Below are positions 27,299 to 41,900 of a DNA stretch of 64,000 bases, in pieces. Source of the stretch: Purshia tridentata (Eukaryota > Streptophyta > Magnoliopsida > Rosales > Rosaceae); the NCBI GenBank assembly GCA_003254885.1, contig QANT01004091.1, positions 1-64,000 on the forward strand. The letters are read 5' to 3'. Below the pieces are notes generated by a model. That model worked only from the letters and a program-made list of their open reading frames with translations, ran no database searches and was not told the origin of the DNA. Each line of letters starts with the position of its first letter. Position 1 is the first letter of the stretch. The position numbers were made by a program, and so were the translations under genes.

Positions 27299-29445
27299 AT
27301 GGCGAGGAATTCAGGGGTTTTAGTACGACAATTGCTTGGCAATCGCAGCAAGCTCTGCGCAGCTCTTCTCCATCATCATAAGCTTCCTTCTAATTCTTTC
27401 CAAACCCTAGCTTCAATCCCACCTCCAACATCTTCACCACACACAACTCCTTCCACTTCCAAACCCTCCTCATACCTCCATTCACTGCAACACCGACCCT
27501 TCTCATCACCCTCAGGTACTTCCTCTTTCTCTTTCATTAATGTCTCTGCTTTTGCTGTTATGGTTTCTCTGTAAAATAAGTAGATGGGTCAATTTCAGGT
27601 CCTTCAAACATTGTTCTCATCAAGTCAGAGGATGAGTTCAATACCGCACTTAGCAAAGCTCAAGGTATATTTACTTGTTGTTATTTAAAATTTATTTGGT
27701 TTTAAAGAAACCCAATAATTTCATACCCTTTTTAATTTTTCTGTTTAATTTAATGAGTAGGTGACTCTTCGAAAGCAATTTTCTACTTCACTGCTGTCTG
27801 GTGTGGGCCTTGTAAGTTCTCAAGAGTTTAATTTCATCAATGAAGTCATTTTTTAGTATTAATGTATTTTCAACTGAATTTTGGTATACTCTTGTTGTGC
27901 AGGCAGGTTCATATCTCCAGTTATTGGGGAGTTGGGTGAGCAATACCCACATGTAACAACCTATAAGGTCGACATTGACGAGGTGCGCTTCCCAAATCTT
28001 GTCCACTGTTTAACTTGGATCAGTTTTTTGGGGAACCACTTTAGTTTTATTGTGTACTGTTTGAATCCCATCTTAAGATTAAGGTCAATGGAACTGAAGT
28101 GGGTCTTAAGATTAATAACTTACTGTATTTATTTATTTGGAAATGGTTTGTGGCGACATTAGTTTAGAAGTTTTTTACTTCTTAATATGTGGTAAGCTGG
28201 GCATAGTATTATCCCATGACCCAATGAAAGAAAAATTCTCGCTGTAGATTTTTCCAATTTTTAATCTGTCCAAATTCCCCTTAATACTATATAAATTGGA
28301 CTTAAAATAAATCCCAGAAAACAATGATGGCATGGCCAATTGACCTATATTTGCATTTGCATTCAACAGTCTTCATTTGTTTGATAGTTAGTGGTTTATT
28401 TTATGCTTTTCTGCTTATCTGAGCTAAGCGCTTTTCTAAGTAAAAGATATTTCATGGTGCCTGATAAAACAAATGCATAATGATGTGCATTAGTTGCTTG
28501 CTCAAGTAGTAATTTGTTTTATTGTCCGACATGCATCTGCTTGTAGAAGAATTATGATATTATTTCTTGTTATGCCTCATTTAGTAGATCTAACATTGCT
28601 TATCCTATCTATAGGAAGGCCTTGGAGGCACTTTGGGCAAGCTGAATATTATGTCTGTGGTAAATTGTTTGATCCTTTTATTTTGTTTCAGTGCGTTCAG
28701 CTCCAGTAATCTAATGCTCATGTGTTCAACCTTTGTTTTTAGAATGTTGGCCATATATACCTTATTTTAGCCAAAGGAAAATTACTTTGCTGATGTGTGC
28801 TTTTTTCTGCAGCCAACATTCCATTTCTTTCAAAATGGGAAAAAGGTAGCTGAAGTTATTGGTGCTGATGTTGCACGCTTGAAAGATACTTTTGGAAAGC
28901 TCTACAAGTAATTATTTTCTTCACTGGTTTACTTAATTAGTGTTTTTAAGTGTGATCAATTGTATATGTTGACCAATTTTATATTGAACCCTATATAGAA
29001 ATTTCATTTCATGTGTGTGTAACTAATACAGTTGGTGCTGATTATTCTTTGAATATATCCAATGAAAAAAGTGGCAGTTATGTAACTTAGAGGTGTTGCA
29101 TTATTCTTGTGTCCTTGTGGCTGTTATGTAACTTGGGGATCATAATGCTGTTAAAATAGGGTTTTCATGTTCTATAGGTTCAATACTAGTTTCCAACGCA
29201 ATACTTTTCCTCAGATCCTTGGAAATGTTTGTGAAACTATAATTCATACTCACTCGAGATGCTTTTGCATGTTAGTATTAGTATAGTAGAGGCATTAGTG
29301 CTGTTTTACACCCTCTCTAAGCTCTCTCTCTCTCTCTCTCACACACACACAGAGACAAAGATATGTGAATTATATAGTTTCTAGTTTATGTTGTATGCTT
29401 TGAAATTATGGCTGGGTAATTATTTTGTGTTCCAGGCAGGACTGA
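27299..29445 (+). CDS. Thioredoxin o, mitochondrial
   Basis: Seven exons join in frame: 27299-27515, 27599-27664, 27761-27811, 27903-27982, 28615-28659, 28813-28907 and 29436-29445 (187 aa). The last exon carries only the final residues KQD and the stop. The first 75 residues form a Ser/Arg-rich, acid-poor presequence (MARNSGVLVRQLLGNRSKLC at the start) with a long Pro/Ser/Thr spacer, as in plant Trx-o. The thioredoxin fold follows, with the redox site WCGPC at 108-112 and the cis-proline at 154 (SVPTF). Trx-o reduces mitochondrial targets such as alternative oxidase and peroxiredoxin IIF, and is itself reduced by NTRA/NTRB. The WCGPC site is split by intron 3 between Pro and Cys. An AATAAA at 29677-29682 is a good polyadenylation signal. 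An alternative acceptor 4 nt downstream in the last exon would end the protein as KTE. Confidence 0.93.
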
Positions 29446-32400
29446 GTGAAGATGATTAACCCAGAAAGACTCGTGAATTCAAGGTGATCATTCGGAAAGT
29501 AGCTGCCAACAGATAAAAGTATGAACTATTTGTTTTATGGAAGAAAATTATGTAAGCAAGCTGATTGTAAGAATTTCTTTTCCAGATTGGCTTGCCTTTC
29601 GTCCACCTACTAAAACGTGATATGTAATTATCTACTATTAACAGGTAACTGTAATGGGGTGGAGACATCAATTGAAAATAAAGTTTTCTGTTTTTCTGGT
29701 TTCTTCAAGTTACTCTTGAATACTGTTTTTGTTCGAACATGGAACCCAAGTAGTGTGTCTCTCGTGACGTAGTATTTTTATTTTATTTTATTACAGAAGG
29801 GTTCAAACTCAGATGAGTAGAGAGAACTTTTGTTCACGGCCTACTAGGCCAATCCCAATATAGTATTACTGTATTAGACATAATCAAGAACCGTCTTTCT
29901 TCATTTGTTTTGGTAGTAGTATAATGCAATAATATCGGTTTGATATCCTTAATGTCATCTTATAACAAAGTAAATATAGGAACAACTATGCAAACACAAG
30001 ATATAACTACGACATGATACAAACAATTAGACACAAACAAACCTAAAAAAGTGTAAGACATGACACAGCTGGGACATACTAATAAATTAATATATTTTAA
30101 TAATAAGTATACACGATTTCAATCTGCTCAAACATCCCATGTTAATTTGTCGTCGTATTTAGCCCGTATCTAGCTAGCTCCATGTCTTTGTTGTTATCAT
30201 GCACAAACGCTAAATCTTCCAAATGTTGTGAAGTTTATAAGAAAAGAACTATTCCAATCTCTAATTCTAAATAACGTTATAGTTATATCTAATTCTCAAA
30301 GTATGGGTGTAAATCTTGCATTCTTCTAATTTAGAGAAGCAATGAACTAAGAAAATACGAGTGTAGAAGTTTCATGAACAACTCAACATAAGTTTGAAAT
30401 CATCTAAAACTCTCTACCATATGTAAAATTTTCTAAGTTTTTTGATCACTCATAAGCTACTCTTTTTCAGAAAAATAGAACTATAATTTCTTCTTAAAAA
30501 GTTGGCGAAATTTTGACAAAGTATCGAAGAAATGCAAATAATTATCAAGTAAAAAAGAAATAAAATTAACATATTTTATGAAGCGCAACAAAATGTGTCA
30601 GATAGTTAGAGAGAGAGAGAGAAGTAAAATATTTTAGAATTATGAAAGATCAAAGATTCATTCTTTTTCAATATATCAAATTAAGATTTAAGGAGATATG
30701 CCAATACTTCACAGTTCAAAGCCTCAAAATCCTCCGACCCGGAACATAAGTTAAGATTTAACCTGAGAAAATATAGGAATCTTAAGCCACTGCCCAGCAG
30801 AGACCATGAAATGTTATTGTTGAATGAGAATGAACCTCGATATTTCAAACTATTTAATCTCTAAATGTGTTAATTCTTAAATCTTAATTTAACTATTTTA
30901 GCCTTTTAGGGAATATTTTGGAAAGCTAGTTGTCCGTTGCATTTCCACGTGCATCTCTGCCTGATTTACACTATAGGTTTTTTTTTTTTTGATGGAGCTG
31001 GTGAACTTGCAGAAGAATGCAGGCATGATTTCCATTTGTTGTTTTTATTTTCCAGTTCCTTTGTTTTATTGTTTCATACAACAATACATGAACAAACCCT
31101 CTAATAATGAACTACAAGGATAAATACCCTCTAACAATGAACTACAAGTTCCCAAAAACCCATTTTCATTTGGTGTTTATAGTTGTAATTTTCAATTAAT
31201 TAAAGAATGTCTTCTCTCCCTTAATCAGACCCTCCCACCTGAATCACTGCTAGGCTTAGTTACTAATACAGCATGACAGAGCATTTGGGTAAGTTCCAAA
31301 TGGGACACACCTCCCAAAATTAGTAGACAAACATGACTACAATTAGGTGTTTTTGAGTCATTCGATACCATACAAAATATTTCTTTGAGTAATTCGATGA
31401 ATTTTTAAAATGATAAATTAGACAAACCAAGTATATATCCTTACCCTGAAAAAAAGTATATGTATTTACATATAAAAACAAGGAAAAAAAAAAGGGACAC
31501 ACCAAGTTTGCATAAATACAAGTAAAGGACCTGTAGGTCATATCACAAGCTTTTTAACCGAGGTAGTGCGATTATACCTAAAGCTAAAAAGAGACAAAAT
31601 AACCGATGGTCTTCATATTATTTGTTATTAATAAGCACACGGTACTTTTCACTTGTTTCTGCATTTTGCTGTACGTATTCTGGGCACTCCTAAGTGTTGC
31701 TTTTTTTCTACTTCTTGTTGTTGCTAATCTCCTAAAGTTTAATTGATGACAAACATGACTGAATTTTATGAGACTTGCAGTTTTAGTGGTTAAAAGTGTT
31801 TATCTTTATATTGAGATTTCAAATTTGTCCCAAACTATAGTTTAGTAAAAGAATAACATTTGAGACCTTATAATTCTCCTGCTATATGTACCAAACTTAG
31901 AAGATTAGCAACAACAAGAAGGAAAAAGCTAAACATAGGAGGCATCCAGAGACACACTCACACATACACAATCATAATAATGATGGTGTTCAAATTTTAT
32001 GAATGCAACCTTTTTTTTGTTTTATTTTTATGGGCATTGGGCAAGGAAAGGTTGTGTTGGAGGAGAAAGAATGGAACCCAATTAAAACTAATGGAACAAA
32101 TTCTTAGTTCCAAAGTTCAAAATCTGTCAGACACAAGAACCAAAAAAAGGATGGAAAGAATGGTATTTACATATGATGGGGAGAATTGGGTTTTGATCCA
32201 TATATAGAGATAAGAAATAACTTAAGACATGACCAGAAGTGTTTCTAATGAAGAAGTGAAGTTAGTGGCTTAATTAGTGAAGAAGCTTGACATTTAGTTT
32301 GACTTAATTTGTTGAAAAATGAACCTTTTGGGGGGTGTGAAAATTTGATGAGCAAATTAAGCAGGTAAGTTGAGTGAAAAGAAAAGACAAAAGGGTTATG

Positions 32401-33051
32401 AGGGTTGGGGTGCTCAATGCACAACACAGTGGCATAGAGACTCATAGTGCATAGTAATAACTTATAAGGGAGGCGCTCAGATCACTGTAGAAAAAGGAAT
32501 AGTGTAGTAGTGTATTGCTGTATTGTGTATTGCAATTTGCAGTGCAGAGAAAGTACATATTGTTGGGCTGTCTTCGCGCCATTAACTCCACTCTCCCACC
32601 CTACACCACACCACACCACACCACACCTCAGCTCACCTCACCTCTCTCACTCTCTCTCCCTCTCTAAAAATAAAGCTTTTCTCTTTCTGGGTTTTCTTCA
32701 TTATTTCTCAAATAAAACACCAACCCCTCTCTCTCCTTCTCTCTCTCTGTCTATAAACGACAATAATTCTGGAACCTCCTCTGCTATAAAAGAGCAAGTT
32801 TGGTTAGGGTTTTTGAAACCCACTTGGGGAAAAAAGAAAAAGAAAAAAATAAACTGACTCACTCACTCTCTCACTCTCTCAGTCACTCAAATATTATTAA
32901 TTAGGTAGCTAAGCTAGCTAGAGCTAAAAGGGCCTCTCATCACACAGCTCTGAATCCCAGTACTAGTCCTTAAAAGAAAAGTATATTGAGAGTGAGATTC
33001 CTGGAGAGAAATTAGGAAAGAAATTGAAGGTAGGCTGGGTAAGTAAGGAGG
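29446..33051. other. Intergenic between thioredoxin o and PLATZ gene
   Basis: About 3.6 kb. The first 250 bases are the thioredoxin o 3' UTR. A 2x imperfect repeat of CCCTCTAA-T/C-AATGAACTACAAG lies near 31097-31149. No gene is supported in the middle. From about 32580 the sequence becomes strongly CT-rich (CCACACCACACC, CTCTCTC runs); this is probably the long leader of the PLATZ gene. Confidence 0.5.
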
Positions 33052-36000
33052 ATGGTGAGAGAAGCATACGATGGTTCATCAGGTGGTGGTGGTGGTAATA
33101 TGGAAATGAACATGATGATGAGTAATAAGCCTGCATGGCTACAAGGCTTGATGGCTGAGACATTCTTTGGTGGGTGTGGGGTCCACGAGAACCGCAGGAA
33201 GAACGAGAAGAACGTTTTCTGTTTGCACTGTTGCCTTAGTATTTGCCCCCACTGCCTCCCTTCTCACCGCTCTCATCCTCTTCTTCAGGTACTGAAAACT
33301 ACTCTCTACTCTTCTAATTTTTAATCTTCTATGTATCACTCACCAAACCACTACTATACACCTTCATCACCCACCACCTATAATAATATTCAACCACCTT
33401 ATATACTTTCCTCAAATGTTTAATTTCTTGCTACCCTTATCAATTTTACATAATTTTCTCAGACCAACTTAATTACTATATCTTTCTTCCATTTCTTTTT
33501 CCTACTTGGCCACCCTTCGTTCCTTGGAAATTCTTTTGGATTTTTCAGAATTCTTCTACAATTTTACTGTACACTTATCTGTCTGCTCTACTTTATAATT
33601 GTTTCTCTTTGAATTTATCATGGTCAGCTATGTACCATGGCTTTAATTTGTGTTATCTATAAGATCTTTTCAATTTCTGTTCATATGTACCTTGCAATTG
33701 TGTTATTTTAATATATCTGGGGTTTAGTTTTTCTTTGCTTCTTTGAATATTTACACAATTAATCAACTCTATCTCAGTGAAGGTGATTAATTGCCTATGA
33801 ATTATACCCATGATATTCATTTTTAGGGTTCTTTCTATCATTTCCTTTCTTACTCTCCAATAATTGGCATTATTTGTATTCCTCCTAACTTCTCTCTTGG
33901 TATTTTTTGTGCTCCTCTATGGAAACTTGTTTCAAAACCTCTTGCTAATTAAAATGTTGTAATTCTTAATTATACCCTTTTTCCAATTTTTGTCAAATTT
34001 CTCCCTTTCATTTTTACTTTCATTTCAGCAAAGTGAATCTTCTTATGCACTCTCTTCGATCTCTTCGATCTCTTCTTAATGATCTTGATTTCGGCCGTTT
34101 AAAAAATGATAATTCTTGTTGTTATTCGAATCCTTCCAAATTAAAGTACTCGTCTTATTTATTAGTCCTCGATCTTCCATGCAATTGCAATGTATTTTAA
34201 TTTAAATATATGGTATTCCTAAAAAGGTTTCATGATGCCCTCTTTGATTCCCACTTTTTCGATTTGGTTTGTTTCCTACTAATGGAAGACTTCTTTTTTT
34301 ATCCATTTCTACCCTGCAAAGGTTCCTCAGCTGTTGCTTTCAATGAAAGCGAAACTTTGACCAAGATTTCTGAATTTTCCCATTTTCATTTTCTAGTGTT
34401 TCATTCTACAAAAGATCCCACTCCCTTAATCAATTTCAGCTCAGTTCATTTATTTTCCTTGAATGAAAGGTTGGTTGCCAACCCTTTTCACCTCAATTTC
34501 CAAGTACTTGCCGGGTGAGGTTATTTATTGATATTTTAACAAGTTACTATATCTGGGAAGGAAAAGTTTTGAACTTGGAAGTTAATTAAACCTTTGTTGG
34601 ACTATGCAAATAAATTCAACTTAATTACTCTGTATCATTCATATATAGAAGAAAAGTTACCTCAAGATTGTTAATCTTCTTTGATGTCATAAGGGTAATT
34701 CAATTAATAAATGGGTGGTGTTAACAACCACCATTTTTGTGGCTATAAACCAGTGGCCAATTGATAGTTTTTGGCTCCATGTGACAGGTTAGACGATATG
34801 TGTACCATGATGTGGTTCGATTGGGTGATCTTGAAAAGCTCATTGACTGTTCCTATATTCAGGTAATTGAGCTTTGACTTCAAATGAAAACAAAAAAAAA
34901 GCTAGTGTTGTTATTTTCTCTGGCTTTTTTTGTCGTGTATTTGAGTTGATGATGGTAAAAGAACTGTGAGAATTGTTGGGTCACAAGACTCACAACGATT
35001 GTGATTTAATTCAATTTCTTTGTTTCTGTTAACCAATCCATTCCTTATATGGCTGCTGCAGCCCTACACCATTAACGGTGCCAAAGTGATATTCTTGAAT
35101 CAGAGGCCACAGTCCAGGACTTGCAAGCAGGGCTCTGCCAATATCTGCCTCACTTGTGATAGGATTCTCCAAGAGCCATTCCACTTTTGTTCTCTCTCAT
35201 GCAAGGTCCATTTCTTCTCTCTCTCTCTCTCTCTCTCTTATTTCCATTTGCCTATTTGCAATGGTTTTACATAGTTTCTGACAGTACTTGTTCTACAAAC
35301 ATATACCTAATGTTCTACTTAATTTTCTAAGTTTTTTTGGAAGCATCTTGCTTTATGGCTTAACCATGAAAATCTCAAGAAATTAGAAAACCCCATTTGC
35401 ACATACACTTTATTCAGTTTTTGAAGAAGACGAAAACTGTGTTTTAATGCTCATGTTGCTTGTTTGCTGCCAAGCTACTAATACACATTAACCATTGGGT
35501 TTTATGTGAAATTATCTAAAATGGAAACTACTATGCAAGAATGACTTCTTTTTTTTAGGATATTTGGAGCAACACCATATACTATACCTTTTTCGCATTA
35601 GTTGAGATGGGTCAATATAAGGGTATAATGGTATTTCTCAAACAAAATGAGTATAATTAATGGTATTGATTTGTTTTGGTGTGATAAACTTGCACATGTA
35701 ACAAAAATTGATTGCAGGTTGATCACATGGTGTACCAAGGGGAAGATTTATCTGGCATACTCTACCGGTTTGATGAATCGGACTTCACGATATCTCAGTT
35801 TGAGGGATTACGCATGGATGGTTCGGAGGTGATTGATGATGATGGGCAGATGATGCCTAGCTCTATCCTAGAGGATCCATTGCCATACAGAGCTTCATCA
35901 TGCTCCAATGAGACCACTAGCGATTCGATAATGTCACGAGAAGCCGAGGTGAAGACGAAGAAGAACAAGAAGAAAGGCAGCGGATTTCTGCCCGGAATTG

Positions 36001-36056
36001 TCCTCTCCCTTAGCAGCAGGAGAAAGGGTGCTCCTCAGAGGGCTCCTCTTTCCTAA
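33052..36056 (+). CDS. PLATZ-family zinc-binding transcription factor
   Basis: Four exons join in frame: 33052-33288, 34788-34862, 35062-35205 and 35718-36056 (264 aa). PLATZ proteins are plant-specific zinc-dependent DNA-binding proteins that act mostly as repressors on A/T-rich sites or through RNA polymerase III factors. The first zinc region holds CGVHENRRKNEKNVFCLHC, then CLSICPHC and HRSH (about residues 42-75). The conserved core follows (VRRYVYHDVVRLGDLEKLID, 80-99), and a second Cys cluster (TCKQGSANICLTC...FCSLSC) lies at about 122-151. The C-terminal third is acidic and serine-rich, then basic (KTKKNKKKGSG), and ends in a hydrophobic RKGAPQRAPLS segment, as in many family members. 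The Gly/Met-rich N-terminus before KPAWL is variable in the family. Intron 1 is 1.5 kb. Introns fall exactly between codons. Confidence 0.95.
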
Positions 36057-38830
36057 GATAAAACTTTGGAAATAATATTAATAATAATAATAATAAGGAT
36101 AATAAATTATTGGGATGCATCATATGAAATGTGTTATTAATTAGTTAATTAGGTAGTAATAGTAAGGTTGGTTGGTCCGTGGTTAATATAGATTAATCTG
36201 TGTGATGTTTTGGCATGGTTATTGCTTGTAACTTTGTATTGAGTGTTGATTATGGGGTACTTTGTTTTCTTTCTAACTGGGATGTGCATGGGGCATTTCC
36301 ATTACTGACTTTAGGTGGGTGCAGAGAGAGACTGATCATATCATTGAAGCTAGCTACCTCTCAACTCTCACCAATTTTGTATCTAAGGTAATGGAGCTTG
36401 CGGGTATATATATATATTATTATCTTTGCTTAATTTCATTTAAGCTTAATTTGATTTTGAATACTTAACTTTGGCATATACTTCTTGTTCCGGAGTATTG
36501 GTCTGCTTGATTCTCACTATGTAACTGTTTCTGATATCACAATATGTCATGCATACTAATGTGCTATATTGTAATTAATGTATGAACTTTTTGGCCAAAA
36601 AAAAAAGTATGAAATTTTAATTTTTTTTTTGCTTGAGGACTAATTTAAATTAAAATATGTGCTATAATTGCTGGGCATTATAAAGCTGTTGAATAGCAGG
36701 AAAGTTCACGGGCAAAAGGATAAAGCCAAATTGGGTAAGTTTCAGAGAGTACAGAATTGTGATAGGCTAATAGCTCTTTTCGTTTTGGGTAAGGCTTTGA
36801 CTATCTATCTATGTCCCCTGTGAGTCTCAGGCTCTCAGCTATATTATAGCAACAGGCCGCAAGGTAGAGCTAATAGAGAGATAGACTAGCCTTGTTTTTT
36901 TTTTTTAATATATTATGAGATAAAGTAGCTCATATCTCATGCTGTACCAACCCACCATTTCTCTTCCCACATATCTTTGAAAATCACAAATTCCCAATAC
37001 ACTAAAAGGGCAATTGATATAACTGTAGCATCTTTTCTCATCCCATGAGCCGTTAACTAAAGTACTAATACAAGGGTATCATACTACCCTAAAAATTAGA
37101 AGAAGGATCTTTGATTTAAGGGGTGGTATGTGGGATATATAATCAATCAAAGAGCCAATTAAGAGGCAGAGTTGGGGTGTTTATGAGGATATATGTTGGA
37201 CACATGACAACTACAAGAGTGTACTAGTGTGTGTGTGTGTTAATTTGCAGCAGAAGATGACAATGCATGATAAAACCGAGGCTTTGGCTCTGCTGCTGAG
37301 CTTCCCACCACACCCACATGCTGCACTACAATTGAGCCTTTGGAATCTTTTTGTTTTAGCCTTTTAGTCTTTTACCAGCAACAAAACCTGTCAGCCTTTA
37401 TATTTTACATTTCACTTGTATTATATATAAGTTAAATAACTACATATGGTGCTGCTTTTGTTGGCCTCCTCTTCCTTATTTTCTTTTCACTGCGTATACC
37501 ATATATGATGATGCACATTATCCTCTTATATATCTATATAAACACACACAAACATTACCTACCTACTTGTGCCTATATATATATATATATATATATATAG
37601 AGAAACATGTCCATTGTCAAACTGTCCACAATGAGAACCCCAATAACCACTCAACCCCTCAACTTCATCAAAATTATATCTTAATCACAATTTTTATCAG
37701 ACTTTATATGCAAATAGCAATAATATTCTTTTATGTATCAGACTTTATTGTATAATATATATGAAATTTTCAATTCACAATATATATGATGATCAACAAT
37801 TAAGTAGTTAAGTATATATATCCAATAAAACATGCCCCAGCTAGTGTGTATGGCTGTAGGGATGTGATCAGAATCACATTATTAGATAGGTGGGGACTGT
37901 GGAGTCTGGTGAATCACATGGGTATGTCACATTCTATTTTCAGTTTCCATAATAGGAACCTACCAACCTAGGCATAGACAGGTTATCTTACTTGGCATGC
38001 TTGGGGTAATTACACGTGGCAACACTAGATTGCCATGCGATATATTACTTTAACTATTCCCACTATTTATAGTACAAACATCCACATGCATATATAATAT
38101 TTTTTTTGTCTTTTAAAGGAAAATAGAAGAAAATATATTGTATATTTTTATTCCCAAAGTTCGTAAAAATAAGAAAATAAAAGAAAAGATGCCAAACACG
38201 GCTGTGCTTTTTGCCCAGATTTCTCGATCTATCTTAATTAACTTCATAATTTTCACGTATCTTTGCCTTATTTTATATTAATAGAAGATATTCGAACTAT
38301 ACACTTCTTTAAATAAATAAATTAGTTTAAAAATAATAGTTAGTTAATATTTTTTAAAATGTGGTCGATTAAAAAAGAAAACATGTTGATCAAAGTTGTG
38401 AAACGAATCTTGCCTGCCCAATATGGGTGGGTGCGGTATAAAGAAGGAGAAGAGAAAGAGAAGCTGCTCTCTGTAAAGTCGGTCTCATACTGTCCACTCT
38501 GTACATACTTTCCAAACTTCTCAAAGTATTTGCCCTTTTCTCATCAACTTTTCTAAACACCCTCTATTTTTTCCTGCTAATAAATTAATATTTATTTAAT
38601 GACCTGTTTTTTATTTTTCTATTTTTGGGCAGAAGGTGATGAATTAACCCCATTAAATAAAGAAGAAAAGGAACACAGCCCATGGGCCTATGTGATGGGT
38701 TCCCATGCAGGCTGCAAAGTTGCAGAAGACATGTAGCATGAGCTTCAATGAGCATTCCAATGTAAACATATCATATATGTGTGCAATAATATTCAAGTTT
38801 TATCGAAAAAAAAACAAAAGTAAAATGATA
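36057..38830. other. 3' flank of PLATZ gene and AT-rich spacer
   Basis: It begins with the PLATZ 3' UTR, which has a TAA/AAT triplet repeat near 36075-36105. The rest is AT-rich with a TA microsatellite at about 37576-37599 and a TG run near 37229-37240. No gene or RNA is supported. Confidence 0.45.
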
Positions 38831-38953
38831 GGTATATCACATTTTAGTATCATATATGTATTACTTTTTTATTATAAGTGAAGCTCACCAATACATATAT
38901 ATTTCACCTTTATTAATGAGATGATATTTAAGATGATACCAAAATGTGATACA
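38831..38953. mobile_element. Small MITE-like inverted-repeat element
   Basis: A block of about 120 bp has terminal inverted repeats of about 22 bp: GTATATCACATTTTAGTATC at the left and GTGTATCACATTTTGGTATC read inward from the right. The interior is short and AT-rich. The target duplication is not clear, so the superfamily is unknown. A 16-bp piece of its right end, AAATGTGATACACTAT, also occurs at 16037-16052. Confidence 0.55.
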
Positions 38954-41900
38954 CTATTACATCAAGTATTATTTAAAATAAAATAAAATACTATTTTGTT
39001 TACTACACCATATAAGGTGATTGACACGTATAATTTGAAGAACACGAGTTAATCATCTATATGTTCATAATGCTTATTACTGGTGAACAAAATATTTTTC
39101 AATAAAAAAATTTTAAGTTAAAAAAAAAAAAAGAGAGAGAATGGAATGAAGAGTTTTTGGGTGGTTTCCAAGGAGGAACAAGTTGGAGAAAATCTAAAAG
39201 TCATAATTGAGATTTGATTTGATTATAGGTGTTGTTGGGTTATGAATGTTATTTAAGACAATATCATATATAAATTTGAACTACATCTTTATTCAAAATT
39301 AACATATTATGAGAAATAAAACTATAGACAAGAATAATGTAATTATAGTATAGTTATATACTACCGACACATAAAAACATGTACGCATTTCGTAAAAAAT
39401 GTGTTCCCAAATAAAACCTGAAACGAACGAAGTCGACGTAATGAAATGAAATGTGGCCAATAAGCAGGAGGAGTCGTGAGTCGTGAAGTCGTGAAGCAGG
39501 TGACCGTACCCAATCACAGTGGGGTGGGGGAGGGGGGTCGTAGGGGCCTTCTCTTTTGGAGTGCTCAAATCAACTTTAATTAATGAATGAATTGATTGAT
39601 GACTTTGAAATTCTACATGGAACAGTTGGCACGTGGCACTGTGACTTCGCTCAATGCAGTACGTTCGATGTAAAATGTCTTTTCAATTGGCCACCCTCAA
39701 TTGCCCAATGGGTGATAGATAGAAAACCTACATCTGCTTCGTTCATGTATACTCGGTCGGTATTATCGGTTAACCGATAAGGTCAACCAATTTATAATCT
39801 GTTGATCGATAATTTAATTAATATTCAATGTATCTAATCGGGTTGGTAATATTAATCGATTTAAATGTAATTTTTTATTTATCTAATTAGTTCAAATGTT
39901 GGTTTTAAAATTGATTAAGCATTCTACTATGATAAAATCATTTTTTGATAGTCAAATATCATTTTAGATGTGTGAATACTGTTTTTTGGATATCAGTTTC
40001 ACTATTGTACTGATACTCATATTTGGGTATTATAATTTTAAATCTAATTAAGTTATGCCTAATATTAATTAAGTATTGAAAAAAATTATACCATTGATTA
40101 TATTTTAAGAAGATTTTTAATTTAAGGTCAATATTGAATATATTTGAATATTGCATTTGTTTATCCAAACTAAAATTTCCCCATTTTATTATCAAAAAAT
40201 AATAAACATAACATTATTTATTTATTTTATGATGAGTATACGCAAAAAACATATAAAGAAAACTAAATACAAACAACTAAAGTTTTTTAAGTATTCAAAC
40301 ATGTGGGTCTAGGTCATTTGGGTATTACTTTTTCTTACTTTCAAATTTGCGTTTCAATATAGCAATCAACCAAAAATAGCTATCACAATCCGGTGCATAG
40401 TAGAGAAGTTATAGCCAAATGTTAACCATTTTGACTTTTGACTATTAAAATTCCAGTACATAGTAGAAGGCCTTAGTTATCGATTTTATTGACAATCGAC
40501 TTGCATTCAACTCACAATAAATGAGTTGGTTATTGATTGTGAGATATAGTAGAGTTGGTTGGTCGGGTATAATTATCGACCTGACTCAATTCATTCTCAC
40601 CCTTACAATACCATGTAATACATTACCATATACTATTACATAATAATTTTTCTAAGGTCGGATAATTGTCTGTCTAAGTTTGTCAAAGTAAATTTACATT
40701 TGCGAGGTTATTTTTCAAATCATAAAATGAAAAGAGTAATGTATGGCCAAAATATCAAATTGTGGTTTGTGGGTAAATCTCACATACTCACAAGTCACAA
40801 AGTCGCAAGACACAGGCTAGGCGCATGAGTTCAAGTTTTACAATGAATATGATAGGCTTACAAAGATGAAATCATATCTCTCATTTGAGCCCCGCACAAT
40901 CTGAGTTGTGGTTGAGACTCATGTGAGACTTTGGGAGAGGAGACACGTCCATGCAATAGAGATCGAGAAAAAGAGAGAGAAAGAGAGTAGTCTCATACTC
41001 TCATCCTATTCGATCCTATAAATTTCGGACACATCGATCCCACATCCCTATCATAAGCCTTTACAACTTGCAACAGCAGCAGCTGGCCTTTCTCTCTCGG
41101 CGGCTTAACTTAACTATGTCCCTTCGATTCTATCTGGCCTCTCTCAGTTTTTAAAGCAAATTAGGTCACTACCCTCTTTCTGATGTGAAAATTCATATTT
41201 GACTTAAAGAGCCCCTAGTGCCTAGACCTATCGGTCTTGCAGTAAACTCCAGCTCTATTTACACTTTGCCATTAAACCCATGTTTTACTTTTTGGTGTGG
41301 CTAACTATATTGTACATTCATAGTTCGCACCATAGCATAAACCTAACTTATGTATCTAATTTCTCTCCCACTACTTTTTTTAATATAAGGTATATAGGCA
41401 AGGGCAAATTCATAATTCCAAAATGGAATGAGATAAATTTTCCTAATCGAAATTGTCTTTTGTTCCTTTGCAATATTCCAAATGCAAAACCTGTTAAAAA
41501 GATATGAGAGATTCGAGTTGAGGAAGTCATGAAGAATTCGATTTAGTTTTAGTGGGCTTATATGCAGTGGTTCTGAAAGTGAAAGTTTTTTCTATGAAGA
41601 ATAGTTTTACTCCAGAAGTAAAGATTTTTTATTTTTTTTTATGGTTCTGAAAATGTAAAGCATTATATGCAGTTAAAGCTTGGAGCATATTTTCTTTGGT
41701 CAAAAAAAAGCTTGGAGCATGTTTTACACAAGGATCAAAGCCTAAACCCTACATGAACCAGGTTGCATTATTGGGGTATCAATGTTGTTGGGTTTGTACA
41801 GAGCTTACCACCTCTCAACACGACATCAATTAAGACATGATAGATGGGATGGTAATATTACTGTGCAAGGAAATCATTGCTCTTCTCAACTCACCAACAC

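Noticed and set aside
34210-34518. 102-residue open frame in PLATZ intron 1
   Set aside because: Low-complexity, Phe-rich translation of AT-rich intron sequence, with no family match.
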